A stretch of DNA of 64,000 nt from Woeseiaceae bacterium (GCA_028277185.1 JANQGQ010000043.1:1-64000), one strand, 5' to 3'. Shown: positions 50,847 through 58,897, counted from the first letter of the stretch. Translations and numbers: made by a program. The notes: generated by a model not told the origin, from the letters alone.

Positions 50847-52127
50847 ATGGGAACAAGCATTCCACGCAGCAGGATGACAGCAACGCAATTGTCGAAGGTC
50901 TTGCACAAAGAACGTTTGGGCAAAGCGATGCAGCTCTGTGCCGAATGCAATCCGGGCCTGACTGCGGATGCGATGGCGGCTGTACGCAAACGGATGGATG
51001 CGCTTCCGCTTGAACGCATGAGTCAGACCGCCATCGACGAAAAGATGGCCGATGCTGTCGCTACTGTGCTCAGTCGTCCCTCGGCAAATCAGTTCGCAAA
51101 GTCTGTTCGCATCGCGAAGTTCGATGAAGAGAAGATGCTGGCGAGTGCGGTCGTTTATCTGCCTAACGAGATCGATACGCAGGGTGACTTTATTGGGCCG
51201 GAGGAACTGGAGAAAGCTGCCTTCAAGTTCATGGAGTCCGGTAACACGACTAACGTGGACATCGAACACAGTCTGCGTCCGACAGGATCGGTCGTTGTGG
51301 AGAGCTACATTGCAAAACAGGCCGATCCGCTCTTTTCAGAAGGCTCGTGGGTTGCAACCATCAAAGCAACCCCGGAGGTCTGGGAAGACATCAAGGCTGG
51401 CACATTGAACGGCTTCAGCATTTTCGGAGATGGAAACCGCACGCCGGTTGTTAAGGACGGCCGGAAGGTCAATGAGCTGTCGAACGTCAGTGTCACGCAT
51501 ATCAGTCTCGTACGGCGCGGAGCGAATCGTCAGCAGTTCGAGGTCATCAAGACGGCAGCAAAGCCGAACGGAAAACCACTTTTGAATCCGGGAAATGGAA
51601 AGACTATGAGCAAGAAGATTGATGTAGAGGCGATTGCCACTGCGGTCGCCAAGAGTGTCGAGAATGCCTTGAATGGCGAGTCCTCGGTACAGAAGGAAGG
51701 CCGGGAAGGAGTTCGCAAGACAGCAGTCCAGATCGAACGGTTGCAAGCCGAGCTACACACGCTAAACCAGCGGTTGCTGACATTGTGGTCTAGTTCCGCT
51801 CCGGGCAACCTACGTGCGCAGGAGCAGCGGTTGCTCGCAATGATCGAGGCGAAAGAGGCCGAACTGGCATCACTGCGCTCGCCGCAAGATTTGTCCGATG
51901 CTTTCGCCTTCAGGGGAGGACAGAGCTTCACTGCTGGCAACGACCTTCAGACCGAGGCCGAGCGTCGCTCGAACATGGGCGTCCAGTTTCCCTCGAACGA
52001 AGCGGACCCATCCCCAACGGTATCGCCGCCAACGGTGGACGGCCTCAGCAAATCGGCGATGGGATCGAATCAGGAATCGGACGACGGAAAGAAGATTGAG
52101 GGCAAGGGCTTCGGCCTAACGCTCTAA
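50847..52127 (+). CDS. XkdF-type phage prohead/serine protease-like protein
   Basis: The 426-residue protein has an XkdF-like domain at about residues 100–240 (VVYLPNEIDTQGDFIGPEEL, NTTNVDIEHS, GSWVATIKATPEVWEDIKAG, FSIFGDG, HISLVRRGANRQQ). This family serves in capsid assembly in phages. A helical C-terminal tail (about 255–330) could be scaffold-like. It is the only virion-assembly gene in the element, with no capsid, portal or terminase. It may process or remodel a helper phage's capsid; that is inference. Confidence 0.8.
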   Translation: MGTSIPRSRMTATQLSKVLHKERLGKAMQLCAECNPGLTADAMAAVRKRMDALPLERMSQTAIDEKMADAVATVLSRPSANQFAKSVRIAKFDEEKMLASAVVYLPNEIDTQGDFIGPEELEKAAFKFMESGNTTNVDIEHSLRPTGSVVVESYIAKQADPLFSEGSWVATIKATPEVWEDIKAGTLNGFSIFGDGNRTPVVKDGRKVNELSNVSVTHISLVRRGANRQQFEVIKTAAKPNGKPLLNPGNGKTMSKKIDVEAIATAVAKSVENALNGESSVQKEGREGVRKTAVQIERLQAELHTLNQRLLTLWSSSAPGNLRAQEQRLLAMIEAKEAELASLRSPQDLSDAFAFRGGQSFTAGNDLQTEAERRSNMGVQFPSNEADPSPTVSPPTVDGLSKSAMGSNQESDDGKKIEGKGFGLTL

Positions 52128-52284
52128 GGTTGCCCGCCTGACGTGCTACGCCCTAACCACTACCGGGCGAGAGTCTACCCCTCCGAGGCACGTCAGGCGG
52201 CATTTGAATACGGTCGGTGCGGGAGAGTTGCCTCTTTTCTCCTGAGAAAGCTAAGTCGTCCAAGCTGTCCTGTGCCGACCGTTT

Positions 52285-52298
52285 TGCAATTAGTTGCA
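52285..52298. repeat. Dispersed palindrome copy 2 (TGCAATTAGTTGCA)
   Basis: The palindrome sits eight bases before the ATG at 52307, overlapping the likely ribosome site. This position suggests repression of the 52307–52871 gene pair. Confidence 0.6.
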
Positions 52299-52306
52299 GG
52301 TAGATC

Positions 52307-52507
52307 ATGGGAAGTATCGAACCAGCATGGGAACCAGACGTAGACGACCTTCCGGATGAGGTCGTCGTCGATTTCGATCAGCCCGAAGAATGCCTGCGAG
52401 TGATTCTGATGAAGGTTCTCATGGAGCTACGGACCACGAATGCGCTGCTGAACACGCTGACTCAGCAGGACGCCCTAATGTCACGGCGGACTATCGATGC
52501 CGAATAA
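52307..52507 (+). CDS. Small acidic hypothetical protein
   Basis: The 66-residue protein is acidic at the N-terminus and helical after residue 25 (ECLRVILMKVLMELRTTNAL). The palindrome TGCAATTAGTTGCA ends eight bases before its ATG. It overlaps the next gene by 11 bases, so the two are coupled. Function unknown. Confidence 0.55.
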   Translation: MGSIEPAWEPDVDDLPDEVVVDFDQPEECLRVILMKVLMELRTTNALLNTLTQQDALMSRRTIDAE

Positions 52508-52871
52508 TGCACCAACGTGGGACGACATCCTCCGGATGATGCGCGAGCAAGGGGCGGATGATCCTAGCCTGCTTGAAGGTCTGTACGGTGACAGCGAGTC
52601 GTGGGCGCCTCTTCCGGAATTCGAGAGTCTCTACGAGTTTTCCGACTGCGGGCGGGTGCGAAATCGAAAGTCGGGGCGAATCCTGAAAACCGAGACGCGA
52701 AACGGTAAGGAATGCTTCAACCTAATAAAGAGCGGCATCAAGCACCGTCGCTACATGGTAGAGCTACTAGATCAGACTTTTCCGAATCCAGTCCGTGAGC
52801 GGTATGAGGCTTTACAACTGAAAATCGCGGCATCGATCCAAGAATTGCCCACGGACGCTGACTCCATTTGA
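52497..52871 (+). CDS. Second NUMOD4-motif protein
   Basis: The 124-residue protein has the NUMOD4 signature in its middle (WAPLPEFESLYEFSDCGRVR, then KSGRILKTETRNGKE). It lacks an HNH catalytic core. NUMOD4 is a DNA-binding module of homing endonucleases, so this looks like a remnant or a DNA-binding regulator. The intergenic 52872–53067 holds no gene. Confidence 0.75.
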   Translation: MPNNAPTWDDILRMMREQGADDPSLLEGLYGDSESWAPLPEFESLYEFSDCGRVRNRKSGRILKTETRNGKECFNLIKSGIKHRRYMVELLDQTFPNPVRERYEALQLKIAASIQELPTDADSI

Positions 52872-53067
52872 AAATCGTTTGTCGAAAGCGAGGCGTTCAT
52901 TTGATAATCCACAAATGAATCGGCAAACGTGCTTTTCGGTCGAAGCTTTCGCTTTGCGTTGTATATCAATCGCGTAGACGCTTCGGAGTTTGGCAAACGC
53001 TACGTCACGACAGTCAAATGAACGAGTACAGGGGGAATCGACAATCGGAATAGTGATTCATGCGTCG

Positions 53068-53619
53068 CTACTCCGTACTCGGGTCAACCGTCTGGAGGGT
53101 AAGCCCGACTATGAATCTCGATCTGCCCTCCTTCATCTCGTGGATCGACAAGTACAGCGGGTCCACGTTGGGCAGCAGTGCCATCATGTCTGAGGCGCAG
53201 GCTGCGGTTACCCAAGCGTAGCCGGACCATGCGTTGACGCCCCGGACCTTCTCTATGTTCCCGATGCCTTTCGGCACGTTATAGACGGGGACTGCCTCGC
53301 CCCGCTTCTTCTGATACTTACGGCTGCCGCTCTCGTCGATGACGTGGCAATCATCCAGCGTCATGTCGAACGTCCCCTGATGCGGCTCGTGGCCGTAGAC
53401 CGTTAGATGTAGGGGCTGGTCCGCCCGCTCCTCCGGCCAGACTACGGAGGCTTCGATCTCGATGTGCGAGCCAAACCCGTAGACTAGAGCCTCGGGGCGA
53501 CGGTGCCTGCTGTCCCTGACTTGATAGTTAATGGACGCCTCTACGCTCGCTGAGTAGTCCTCTACCCGTAGCGAAAGGAATTCGTACTCAGCTCTCTTGC
53601 TCTTCTTCTTTCGTGCCAT
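53068..53619 (-). CDS. Hypothetical protein opposite to the cargo locus
   Basis: The 183-residue protein begins MARKKKSKRAEYEFLSLRVE and is mostly beta-strand-like (SHIEIEASVVW, PLHLTVYG, GTFDMTLDDC, RFIVGLTLQTV). The ATG at 53619 has a GGAGGG site. It diverges from the recombinase gene 45 bases away. No family is recognised. It may be an accessory of the cargo or an unrelated passenger. Confidence 0.6.
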   Translation of the reverse strand: MARKKKSKRAEYEFLSLRVEDYSASVEASINYQVRDSRHRRPEALVYGFGSHIEIEASVVWPEERADQPLHLTVYGHEPHQGTFDMTLDDCHVIDESGSRKYQKKRGEAVPVYNVPKGIGNIEKVRGVNAWSGYAWVTAACASDMMALLPNVDPLYLSIHEMKEGRSRFIVGLTLQTVDPSTE

Positions 53620-53664
53620 GACACCCTCCAATGTGATCGGTCGCGCCACACTAGAAGGCTTCCT

Positions 53665-54279
53665 TTGACAAACGCAACGCTTGAGGTGAGAACGAACGTA
53701 ACTCCAGACAAAACAGTGATTCTGTCTGCACTTCGGAGACGCACGATGCGCGAACGACGCTACTTGACCGAACCAGAGGTCTTGCAATTGATTGCAGCCG
53801 CCCGGCGGGGCCGCTATCCAGACCGAGACTCGCTGCTCATTGAGCTGATGTACCGCCACGGACTGCGGGCATCCGAGGCCGTAGGTCTCAGATGGTCTGA
53901 TATTGACTGGCGGCGGGACCGCATATTGATCCGCAGGAAGAAGAACGGGAGAACGGGTACCCATCCCCTCTCCAATTCCGAACAGGCCCGCCTACAGACG
54001 CTCAGAGACGCCAATGACGCACCCGAGTACGTCTTTGCAGGTGAACGGGGGCCAATGCACCGCCAGAACGTAAACCGGATTGTGGCAGAGGCCGCAAAGA
54101 CGGCGGAGCTTCCGGTCCGCGTTACCCCGCACAGCCTGAGACACGCCTGCGGGTTCGAGCTGGCAGACCGAAAAGTCGATGTCAGACGGATTCAGCAGTA
54201 TCTCGGGCACCGATCTGTGAGCAGCACGATCCTGTACACCGACCTCGCGGGCCGGGCGCTGGATGACATCTGGGGCTAG
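53665..54279 (+). CDS. Catalytic-domain-only tyrosine recombinase
   Basis: The 204-residue protein is a short tyrosine recombinase like FimB/FimE, lacking the N-terminal core-binding domain. All catalytic residues are visible: R68 (HGLRASE), K in RRKKNGR, H156 and R159 (PHSLRHACG), H182 (LGHRS) and Y191 (TILYT). It uses TTG at 53665 (AAGG site); ATG 53746 is an alternative. It lies next to the GHKL–HEPN gene and could mobilise or invert the cargo. A copy of the TGCA palindrome lies inside it. Confidence 0.85.
   Translation: MTNATLEVRTNVTPDKTVILSALRRRTMRERRYLTEPEVLQLIAAARRGRYPDRDSLLIELMYRHGLRASEAVGLRWSDIDWRRDRILIRRKKNGRTGTHPLSNSEQARLQTLRDANDAPEYVFAGERGPMHRQNVNRIVAEAAKTAELPVRVTPHSLRHACGFELADRKVDVRRIQQYLGHRSVSSTILYTDLAGRALDDIWG
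53783..53796. repeat. Dispersed palindrome copy 3 (TGCAATTGATTGCA)
   Basis: This copy lies within the recombinase coding region, so it may be a binding site for the recombinase or only a chance match. Confidence 0.4.
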
Positions 54280-54377
54280 ACGATAGAGGCTGCGGCGCGC
54301 TTTCCGGAAAAGGATAGCTGGAGTCCTGTCAGAAGTGTGAACCGCACCGTGGCGAAGTCGGTGCGAATGACTAATAC

Positions 54378-54391
54378 TGCAATCAATTGCA
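54378..54391. repeat. Dispersed palindrome copy 4 (TGCAATCAATTGCA)
   Basis: It lies 40 bases before the ATG of the GHKL–HEPN gene, in the promoter region of the cargo. Confidence 0.6.
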
Positions 54392-54430
54392 CCACGACTT
54401 TCCTCGATTCTGTATACCGACAAACGGTTT

Positions 54431-56011
54431 ATGATTATGAAAGAGCTGGTCAACACCGTAAATGCCACACCTTCCAAGCGTTTGTACCTGTCGATAATCG
54501 CAGATTACGACACCAATCGTGCAATCTGCGAGTTGGTAGACAACGCGCTAGACATTTGGGTGCTATCGGGACGAAGCTCCGAGCTGGACATCCAGATTGT
54601 GCTCGATTGCGATCAGCAGCGAATCGAGGTCCGCGACAATGCTGGTGGTGTTGATGAATCTGAACTTACCCATATCGTCGGCCCCGGCCATTCAGGTGGT
54701 GGCGGAACGGACGAGACGATCGGTATTTTTGGTGTCGGCACCAAGCGAGCCGTTGTCGCTTTGGCTCAGAGCATCTCAATTCGGACACGACGAAAGAACA
54801 AGACGTTTGCCATTGAGTTCGATGACGAATGGATAGAGAAGAACGAGAGCTGGTTCCTCGATGTGTATCAGGTGGACAACATTCCACGTGGTAGCACGCA
54901 TATCGAGTTAGTCAAGTTGAGACGAAGAATAGACAAGGAAACACGGGATGACCTGAGGTCACACCTCAGTGCAACGTATGCCAGTTTTTTAACCCACAAC
55001 AAATTGACTATTTCAATCGATGGAGAGCACGTCGAACCTATAACGTTCGATGACTGGGCGTATCCGCCGGGTTTTGGCCCCCGTCAGTATCGCGGCGAAG
55101 TCATTTGCTCCGATGGCAGTGTTGTCCGAGTGACCGCCACTGCTGGACTATCAATGGAATCGAGCCCGGCCGGCGGCGAGTATGGCGTCTACTTCTACTG
55201 CAACGATCGATTAATCGCCCGCGCACTAAAGACCCACAGCGTGGGATTCATGCGCGGTCTCGCAGGCAAACCTCACGCGGATATCTCTCTCGCAAGAGTG
55301 CTTGTTTCGCTAAACGGCGAAGCAAGGTTGATGCCGTGGAACAGCAGCAAATCCGACATTAATACTTCAAACGAGGTCTTTCTTTCCTTAAGAGCGTGGC
55401 TGATTCAGGTGGTAAAAGACTACACATCCCTGTCACGGCGTCTAAGCAAGTATGAAGGCGGCTGGCCGGAGCACGTATTCGCTTATCCGAGTGGTCAAAT
55501 GGAAGACATCGAAATTCCAGACTTCCCGACCGCCAGTACGTCGTACTTGCCACCGCTACCGGAGTCGAGACCTCGCTATTCATCGATTGTTCAGAGGGCA
55601 AACGAAAAGGTTGCGGAACGGAAACCGTGGACCCGAGGCTTGTACGAAAGCGTAATCGCGGTCGACTGGATACTCAAGCAGCGTTTCGAGCAAAAAAACC
55701 GGATTGCCCTTGTCTTGCTGGACAGCACTCTTGAAATTGGCTTCAAGGAGTTTCTAGTCCGAGATTCAGGACAACAATACGGCAACAATAGGCTTCAAGG
55801 TATGTTCAAGGACAGGAAACAGGTGCATGCCGAGGTTCAGAAACACACTCGAATATCAAAACGCGACTGGGGCAAGATCGGTCATTACTACGACATGCGC
55901 TGCCAGCTTGTACACCAGCGATCCACTGTCTCGATCGGCGATAGCGAAATCGTCGATTTTCGCGATGTGGTTCAGCGAGTTCTAAAGAAACTGTACCGGC
56001 TGCAATTCTAG
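54431..56011 (+). CDS. GHKL-family ATPase with C-terminal HEPN-like domain
   Basis: The 526-residue protein has an N-terminal GHKL (Hsp90/MutL/MORC-type) ATP-binding domain. The N box ICELVDNALD has N38, the G1 box is DNAGGVD (69–75), and the G2 box is GIFGVGTKRA (98–107). After a middle region, the C-terminal ~130 residues carry HYYDMRCQLVHQR, an R490-x4-H495 motif typical of HEPN RNases. The layout suggests a sensor ATPase gating an RNA-cutting toxin. No histidine-kinase phosphorylation helix is present. The next gene starts two bases after its stop. This would be a plausible abortive-infection anti-phage protein, by inference. Confidence 0.8.
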   Translation: MIMKELVNTVNATPSKRLYLSIIADYDTNRAICELVDNALDIWVLSGRSSELDIQIVLDCDQQRIEVRDNAGGVDESELTHIVGPGHSGGGGTDETIGIFGVGTKRAVVALAQSISIRTRRKNKTFAIEFDDEWIEKNESWFLDVYQVDNIPRGSTHIELVKLRRRIDKETRDDLRSHLSATYASFLTHNKLTISIDGEHVEPITFDDWAYPPGFGPRQYRGEVICSDGSVVRVTATAGLSMESSPAGGEYGVYFYCNDRLIARALKTHSVGFMRGLAGKPHADISLARVLVSLNGEARLMPWNSSKSDINTSNEVFLSLRAWLIQVVKDYTSLSRRLSKYEGGWPEHVFAYPSGQMEDIEIPDFPTASTSYLPPLPESRPRYSSIVQRANEKVAERKPWTRGLYESVIAVDWILKQRFEQKNRIALVLLDSTLEIGFKEFLVRDSGQQYGNNRLQGMFKDRKQVHAEVQKHTRISKRDWGKIGHYYDMRCQLVHQRSTVSIGDSEIVDFRDVVQRVLKKLYRLQF

Positions 56012-56013
56012 TG

Positions 56014-56547
56014 ATGCCCACGAAACTCGAAACAAAGATCATCAAGCAGATTCGGCAGGCTAGGGCCGATAACGACGACTTCAATTTGGCCCTCCAGCTA
56101 GATGTGCTCCATAGCAACATCGAAGAAAGCAGCTTCCGCTCGATGCTCGACGAAATCGGCATCGGCTACCGTACCGGGCGCTATCTCGTTGGCATTATCG
56201 ACGATGCGGACAGGCTCAAGTACCCGCACGAGGACATACAAGTTCTGATGCAGGGTATCGGCTGGACGAAGAGTGCGATTATCTTGAGGAGCCTGACACG
56301 GCGTCGATCGGTCGCTAACCTAATAAAGAAGTACCGATCGACAACGGTTTCCGCTCTCCGAAATGAATTCCCCTCTCCCGCCGCTAAGCGGGATCATGCA
56401 TCAAAACGACAGTTCGCGGCGTTTCTGACTGATAGTCGATATAGGAAGCTGATCCGCTATCTGGAAAAGCACCATGATCTTCCAAAGACGAAGGGAAAAC
56501 GTAAGGACGTGAGCAAAGCGTTCAGCGCTCTCGTAGACAGTCTATAG
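56014..56547 (+). CDS. Basic partner protein of the GHKL–HEPN ATPase
   Basis: The 177-residue basic protein (ending in a K/R-rich region, KTKGKRKDVSKAFSALVD) has no recognisable catalytic motif. It begins directly after the ATPase stop (GTG 56011 overlaps it; ATG 56014 is used), a spacing typical of protein partners. It might be a substrate adaptor, sensor or antitoxin. The palindrome copy 5 follows its stop by three bases. Confidence 0.65.
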   Translation: MPTKLETKIIKQIRQARADNDDFNLALQLDVLHSNIEESSFRSMLDEIGIGYRTGRYLVGIIDDADRLKYPHEDIQVLMQGIGWTKSAIILRSLTRRRSVANLIKKYRSTTVSALRNEFPSPAAKRDHASKRQFAAFLTDSRYRKLIRYLEKHHDLPKTKGKRKDVSKAFSALVDSL

Positions 56548-56549
56548 AT

Positions 56550-56563
56550 TGCAATTAATTGCA
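56550..56563. repeat. Dispersed palindrome copy 5 (perfect TGCAATTAATTGCA)
   Basis: This perfect copy lies between the cargo locus and the DUF4224–integrase genes, 100 bases before DUF4224. It could control the integrase transcript. Confidence 0.65.
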
Positions 56564-56662
56564 CGTATTTCCTCTTGCTGGTTTATGCCCTACGCGCGAT
56601 AATGCGAATGCAGATTAGGCATCCCGCCTGATCGGCGCGGCTAAGCGACCTACGAGGTCGCG

Positions 56663-56869
56663 ATGTTTTTGTCTGATGAAGAAGTCACTCGCCTGACTGG
56701 CCGCGCACGTCCGTCTGCTCAACGCCGCTGGCTGCTCAACAACGGTTTTCCGCATGTCGTTAACGGACTTGGCAGGCCACTGCTGCTAACGTCTGTTGTA
56801 CAGACAAGGCTGGGCGAGACCGTGAAGCCGAGCAAGAACAAGCTCAACTGGGATGCCGTCAATGGCTAG
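56663..56869 (+). CDS. DUF4224-domain protein
   Basis: The 68-residue protein has the DUF4224 signature (FLSDEEVTRLTGRARPSAQR, then RWLLNNGFPHV). DUF4224 proteins are usually encoded directly before an integrase and probably assist recombination directionality. Its end overlaps the integrase start, so the two are coupled. Confidence 0.9.
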   Translation: MFLSDEEVTRLTGRARPSAQRRWLLNNGFPHVVNGLGRPLLLTSVVQTRLGETVKPSKNKLNWDAVNG

Positions 56870-57836
56870 GCGGCGAAACACGAACAAACACCTGCCGCAG
56901 AGGATGTACCTCAAGCACGGTGCGTACTACTTCGTAGAAGCTGGTACGGAACGTTGGATTCCGTTGGGCCGCGAGTACACGAATGCGATGACCAAGTACG
57001 GCGAGATTACCGACATTGATCGTCCGTGTGTGACCATGAAAGACGTGATTGATCGCTACCGCATCGAAGTTCTGCCGAAAAAGGCAGCGACTACGCACAA
57101 AGGAGAGGCCCCGCAACTGACACGGCTCGCCAACTGGTGCGGCCACGTTCAGCCCGACGAGATTACGACACAGCAGATTTATCGGTACATGGATCAGCGG
57201 GCAAGGAAGGCTCCCGCCGCCGCTAAACATGAAATCACGCTTTTGCACCACATCTACGTAAAGGCGATCCGGTGGGGCGCGGCGAGCCAGAATCCAGTCG
57301 CCGGAGTTGAGAAGCCCAAGAGCAAGCCTCGCGATCGTTACGTGACCGATCAGGAGTTCAATGCCGTGCGTCGGTTGGCTTCCCCACAAGTGCGGGTGGC
57401 GATGGACCTCGCGCTATTGACTGGTTTGCGCAAGGGCGATCTGCTGAACCTGACCCGCGATAGTCTCACCAAGGACGGCCTTCTCGTCCATACGAGCAAG
57501 ACTGGCAAGGGGCTGCTGTTCGAGTACACGCCTGCACTGGAAGAAGCACTGGCGGCATCGAAGAAGCTGAGGCCACAAGTGCCGGGCCACTTCCTAATTC
57601 GCACAAAGCAGGGCAATCAGTACACGCCTGATGGATTCTCGACCAACTGGCAGAAGCTAATGCGGAAGGCTAAGGATGCTGGTATCGAACGTTTCACCTT
57701 CCACGACATTCGGAGCAAGAGCGCAAGCGACAGCGCGAGTTTGGGAGAGGCATCCGAACGTTTGGGACACTCGTCAACGGCTCTGACCAAGAAGGCGTAC
57801 TATCGTAAGGCGATGCCCGTGAAGCCACTCAAATGA
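56862..57836 (+). CDS. int: Tyrosine integrase of the element
   Basis: The 324-residue integrase has an N-terminal arm-binding region, a core-binding domain (about 55–150) and a catalytic domain. The catalytic residues are R190 (TGLRKGD), K213 (TSKTGK), H281 and R284 (FHDIRSKS), H303 (LGHSS) and Y313/314 (KKAYYRK). It is encoded about 1 kb from the right end. The attachment core is the 7-bp anticodon loop of tRNA-Thr, which fits tyrosine integrases that exchange strands 7 bp apart. Start ATG 56862 is preferred; ATG 56853 is possible. Confidence 0.93.
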   Translation: MARRRNTNKHLPQRMYLKHGAYYFVEAGTERWIPLGREYTNAMTKYGEITDIDRPCVTMKDVIDRYRIEVLPKKAATTHKGEAPQLTRLANWCGHVQPDEITTQQIYRYMDQRARKAPAAAKHEITLLHHIYVKAIRWGAASQNPVAGVEKPKSKPRDRYVTDQEFNAVRRLASPQVRVAMDLALLTGLRKGDLLNLTRDSLTKDGLLVHTSKTGKGLLFEYTPALEEALAASKKLRPQVPGHFLIRTKQGNQYTPDGFSTNWQKLMRKAKDAGIERFTFHDIRSKSASDSASLGEASERLGHSSTALTKKAYYRKAMPVKPLK

Positions 57837-57850
57837 TAGTACGTAGGCAG

Positions 57851-58720
57851 TTAGGGTCCGAAAAAGAGGGCCTTCATCACATCGTATCCGAGGCGATAGA
57901 CCAGAAAAGCGGTGATTCCGGATACGGTAATTCGAGCAGTAGCAGACCTTGAGTTTTCGAGTTCAATTACAGGGAATGCCCACCGCACCGCTCCGACAAG
58001 GCCACGTCCGATCCATGAGACAAAGAGCACAACGTACAGGAAAACAGCACTTCGCATAATGATGTGCGAGTCCTCCCAGCGACCTACGAGCCAACCGTCG
58101 AATCTGAAAGCTAGCCAAATGCTTGCCGGTATCAAGAAGACTGCTTGGATTAGATTGTAGAATTCTCGTGAGTGGAGCCATCCCCATCGGCGTTTCCGTT
58201 TTCGGTCTCGGAAGAAACCAAGAATGGATTCGTGTACGCCGACAACCCACGCCTTGTTGTCACCGATTACTTCAACCAGACTATTGTTGGGTGTGTTCTG
58301 ATCATTCGGATTGTAGTCTGCGATCTTTGGCGTCTCCGAAAAATCGAGCACAAGCTTAAATCGATTGAGCGGTGTCACATTGTAGGATTGGAGTGCCGCT
58401 GAGCTGTCGATTTCTATAGACGAGACTGTTTCCGGCAAGTCGTCGAACACATCTGCTGTAATCCCAGTCGCTTGTTCGCCATTCGATCCAAAAACTCGAA
58501 TCACTGGTCCAGCTAGGTCTAGTAGGTCCTGCTTGGCTTTGTCGAATTCCTCCTGTGTTTGGTTTTCCGGCTGAGTGAAGCCGTTTACAAGAATTCCGGC
58601 AGCGTCGAGAGCTGGGGCACGAAGGTCGGCGTGCAGCCGTTTGAGGTCGTCAAGTGATACCAAGCTGGTAGGTACCTTTGCGCTCCTATAGATTCCGCGG
58701 TAATCAAATTGCGTGGCCAT
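57851..58720 (-). CDS. Membrane protein between integrase and replacement tRNA
   Basis: The 289-residue protein has a soluble N-terminal half with no known domain and three C-terminal transmembrane segments (FYNLIQAVFLIPASIWLAF, AVFLYVVLFVSWIGRGLVGA, ITVSGITAFLVYRLGYDV). It is transcribed toward the integrase and lies in the attachment-site-proximal slot where satellites and islands often carry accessory or defence genes. A soluble domain tethered to the membrane is common in abortive-infection effectors, but no catalytic motif is visible. Confidence 0.65.
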   Translation of the reverse strand: MATQFDYRGIYRSAKVPTSLVSLDDLKRLHADLRAPALDAAGILVNGFTQPENQTQEEFDKAKQDLLDLAGPVIRVFGSNGEQATGITADVFDDLPETVSSIEIDSSAALQSYNVTPLNRFKLVLDFSETPKIADYNPNDQNTPNNSLVEVIGDNKAWVVGVHESILGFFRDRKRKRRWGWLHSREFYNLIQAVFLIPASIWLAFRFDGWLVGRWEDSHIIMRSAVFLYVVLFVSWIGRGLVGAVRWAFPVIELENSRSATARITVSGITAFLVYRLGYDVMKALFFGP

Positions 58721-58735
58721 TCGACTCCAAGAAAG

Positions 58736-58811
58736 TGGTGCCGGAAGCAGGAATCGAACCCGCGACCTGATGCTTACAAGGCAACTGCTCTACCAACTGA
58801 GCTATTCCGGC
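58736..58811 (-). tRNA. Complete element-borne tRNA-Thr(TGT)
   Basis: This is a 76-nt cloverleaf with acceptor GCCGGAA/TTCCGGC, A, an encoded CCA, anticodon TGT in CTTGTAA and T arm GCGGG/CCTGC. The anticodon stem (GTTGC/GCATC) has one U·U mismatch. It lies inside the element, 86 bases before the right core. It is not identical to the split host gene (acceptor GCCGGCA), so it is not just the reconstituted host tRNA. It likely replaces the tRNA that the insertion destroyed. Confidence 0.93.
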
Positions 58812-58813
58812 CC

Positions 58814-58844
58814 GGAATTTTGGACAAACCCCGTTATTTTGGAC
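58814..58844. repeat. Right-end TTTTGGAC repeats (candidate integrase arm sites)
   Basis: GGAATTTTGGAC (58814–58825) exactly repeats the left-end copy at 45247–45258. A second TTTTGGAC follows at 58837–58844. Both lie within 90 bases of the right core. Confidence 0.6.
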
Positions 58845-58897
58845 ACGGGCGTTTGTAAAGACATCATTCTAAACGGCTTTTTCGGGGGAGCAAATCC

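Noticed and set aside
53068..53964. 298-residue version of the hypothetical minus-strand protein
   Set aside because: The first 115 residues are antisense to the recombinase gene, and a strong ribosome site marks the ATG at 53619.
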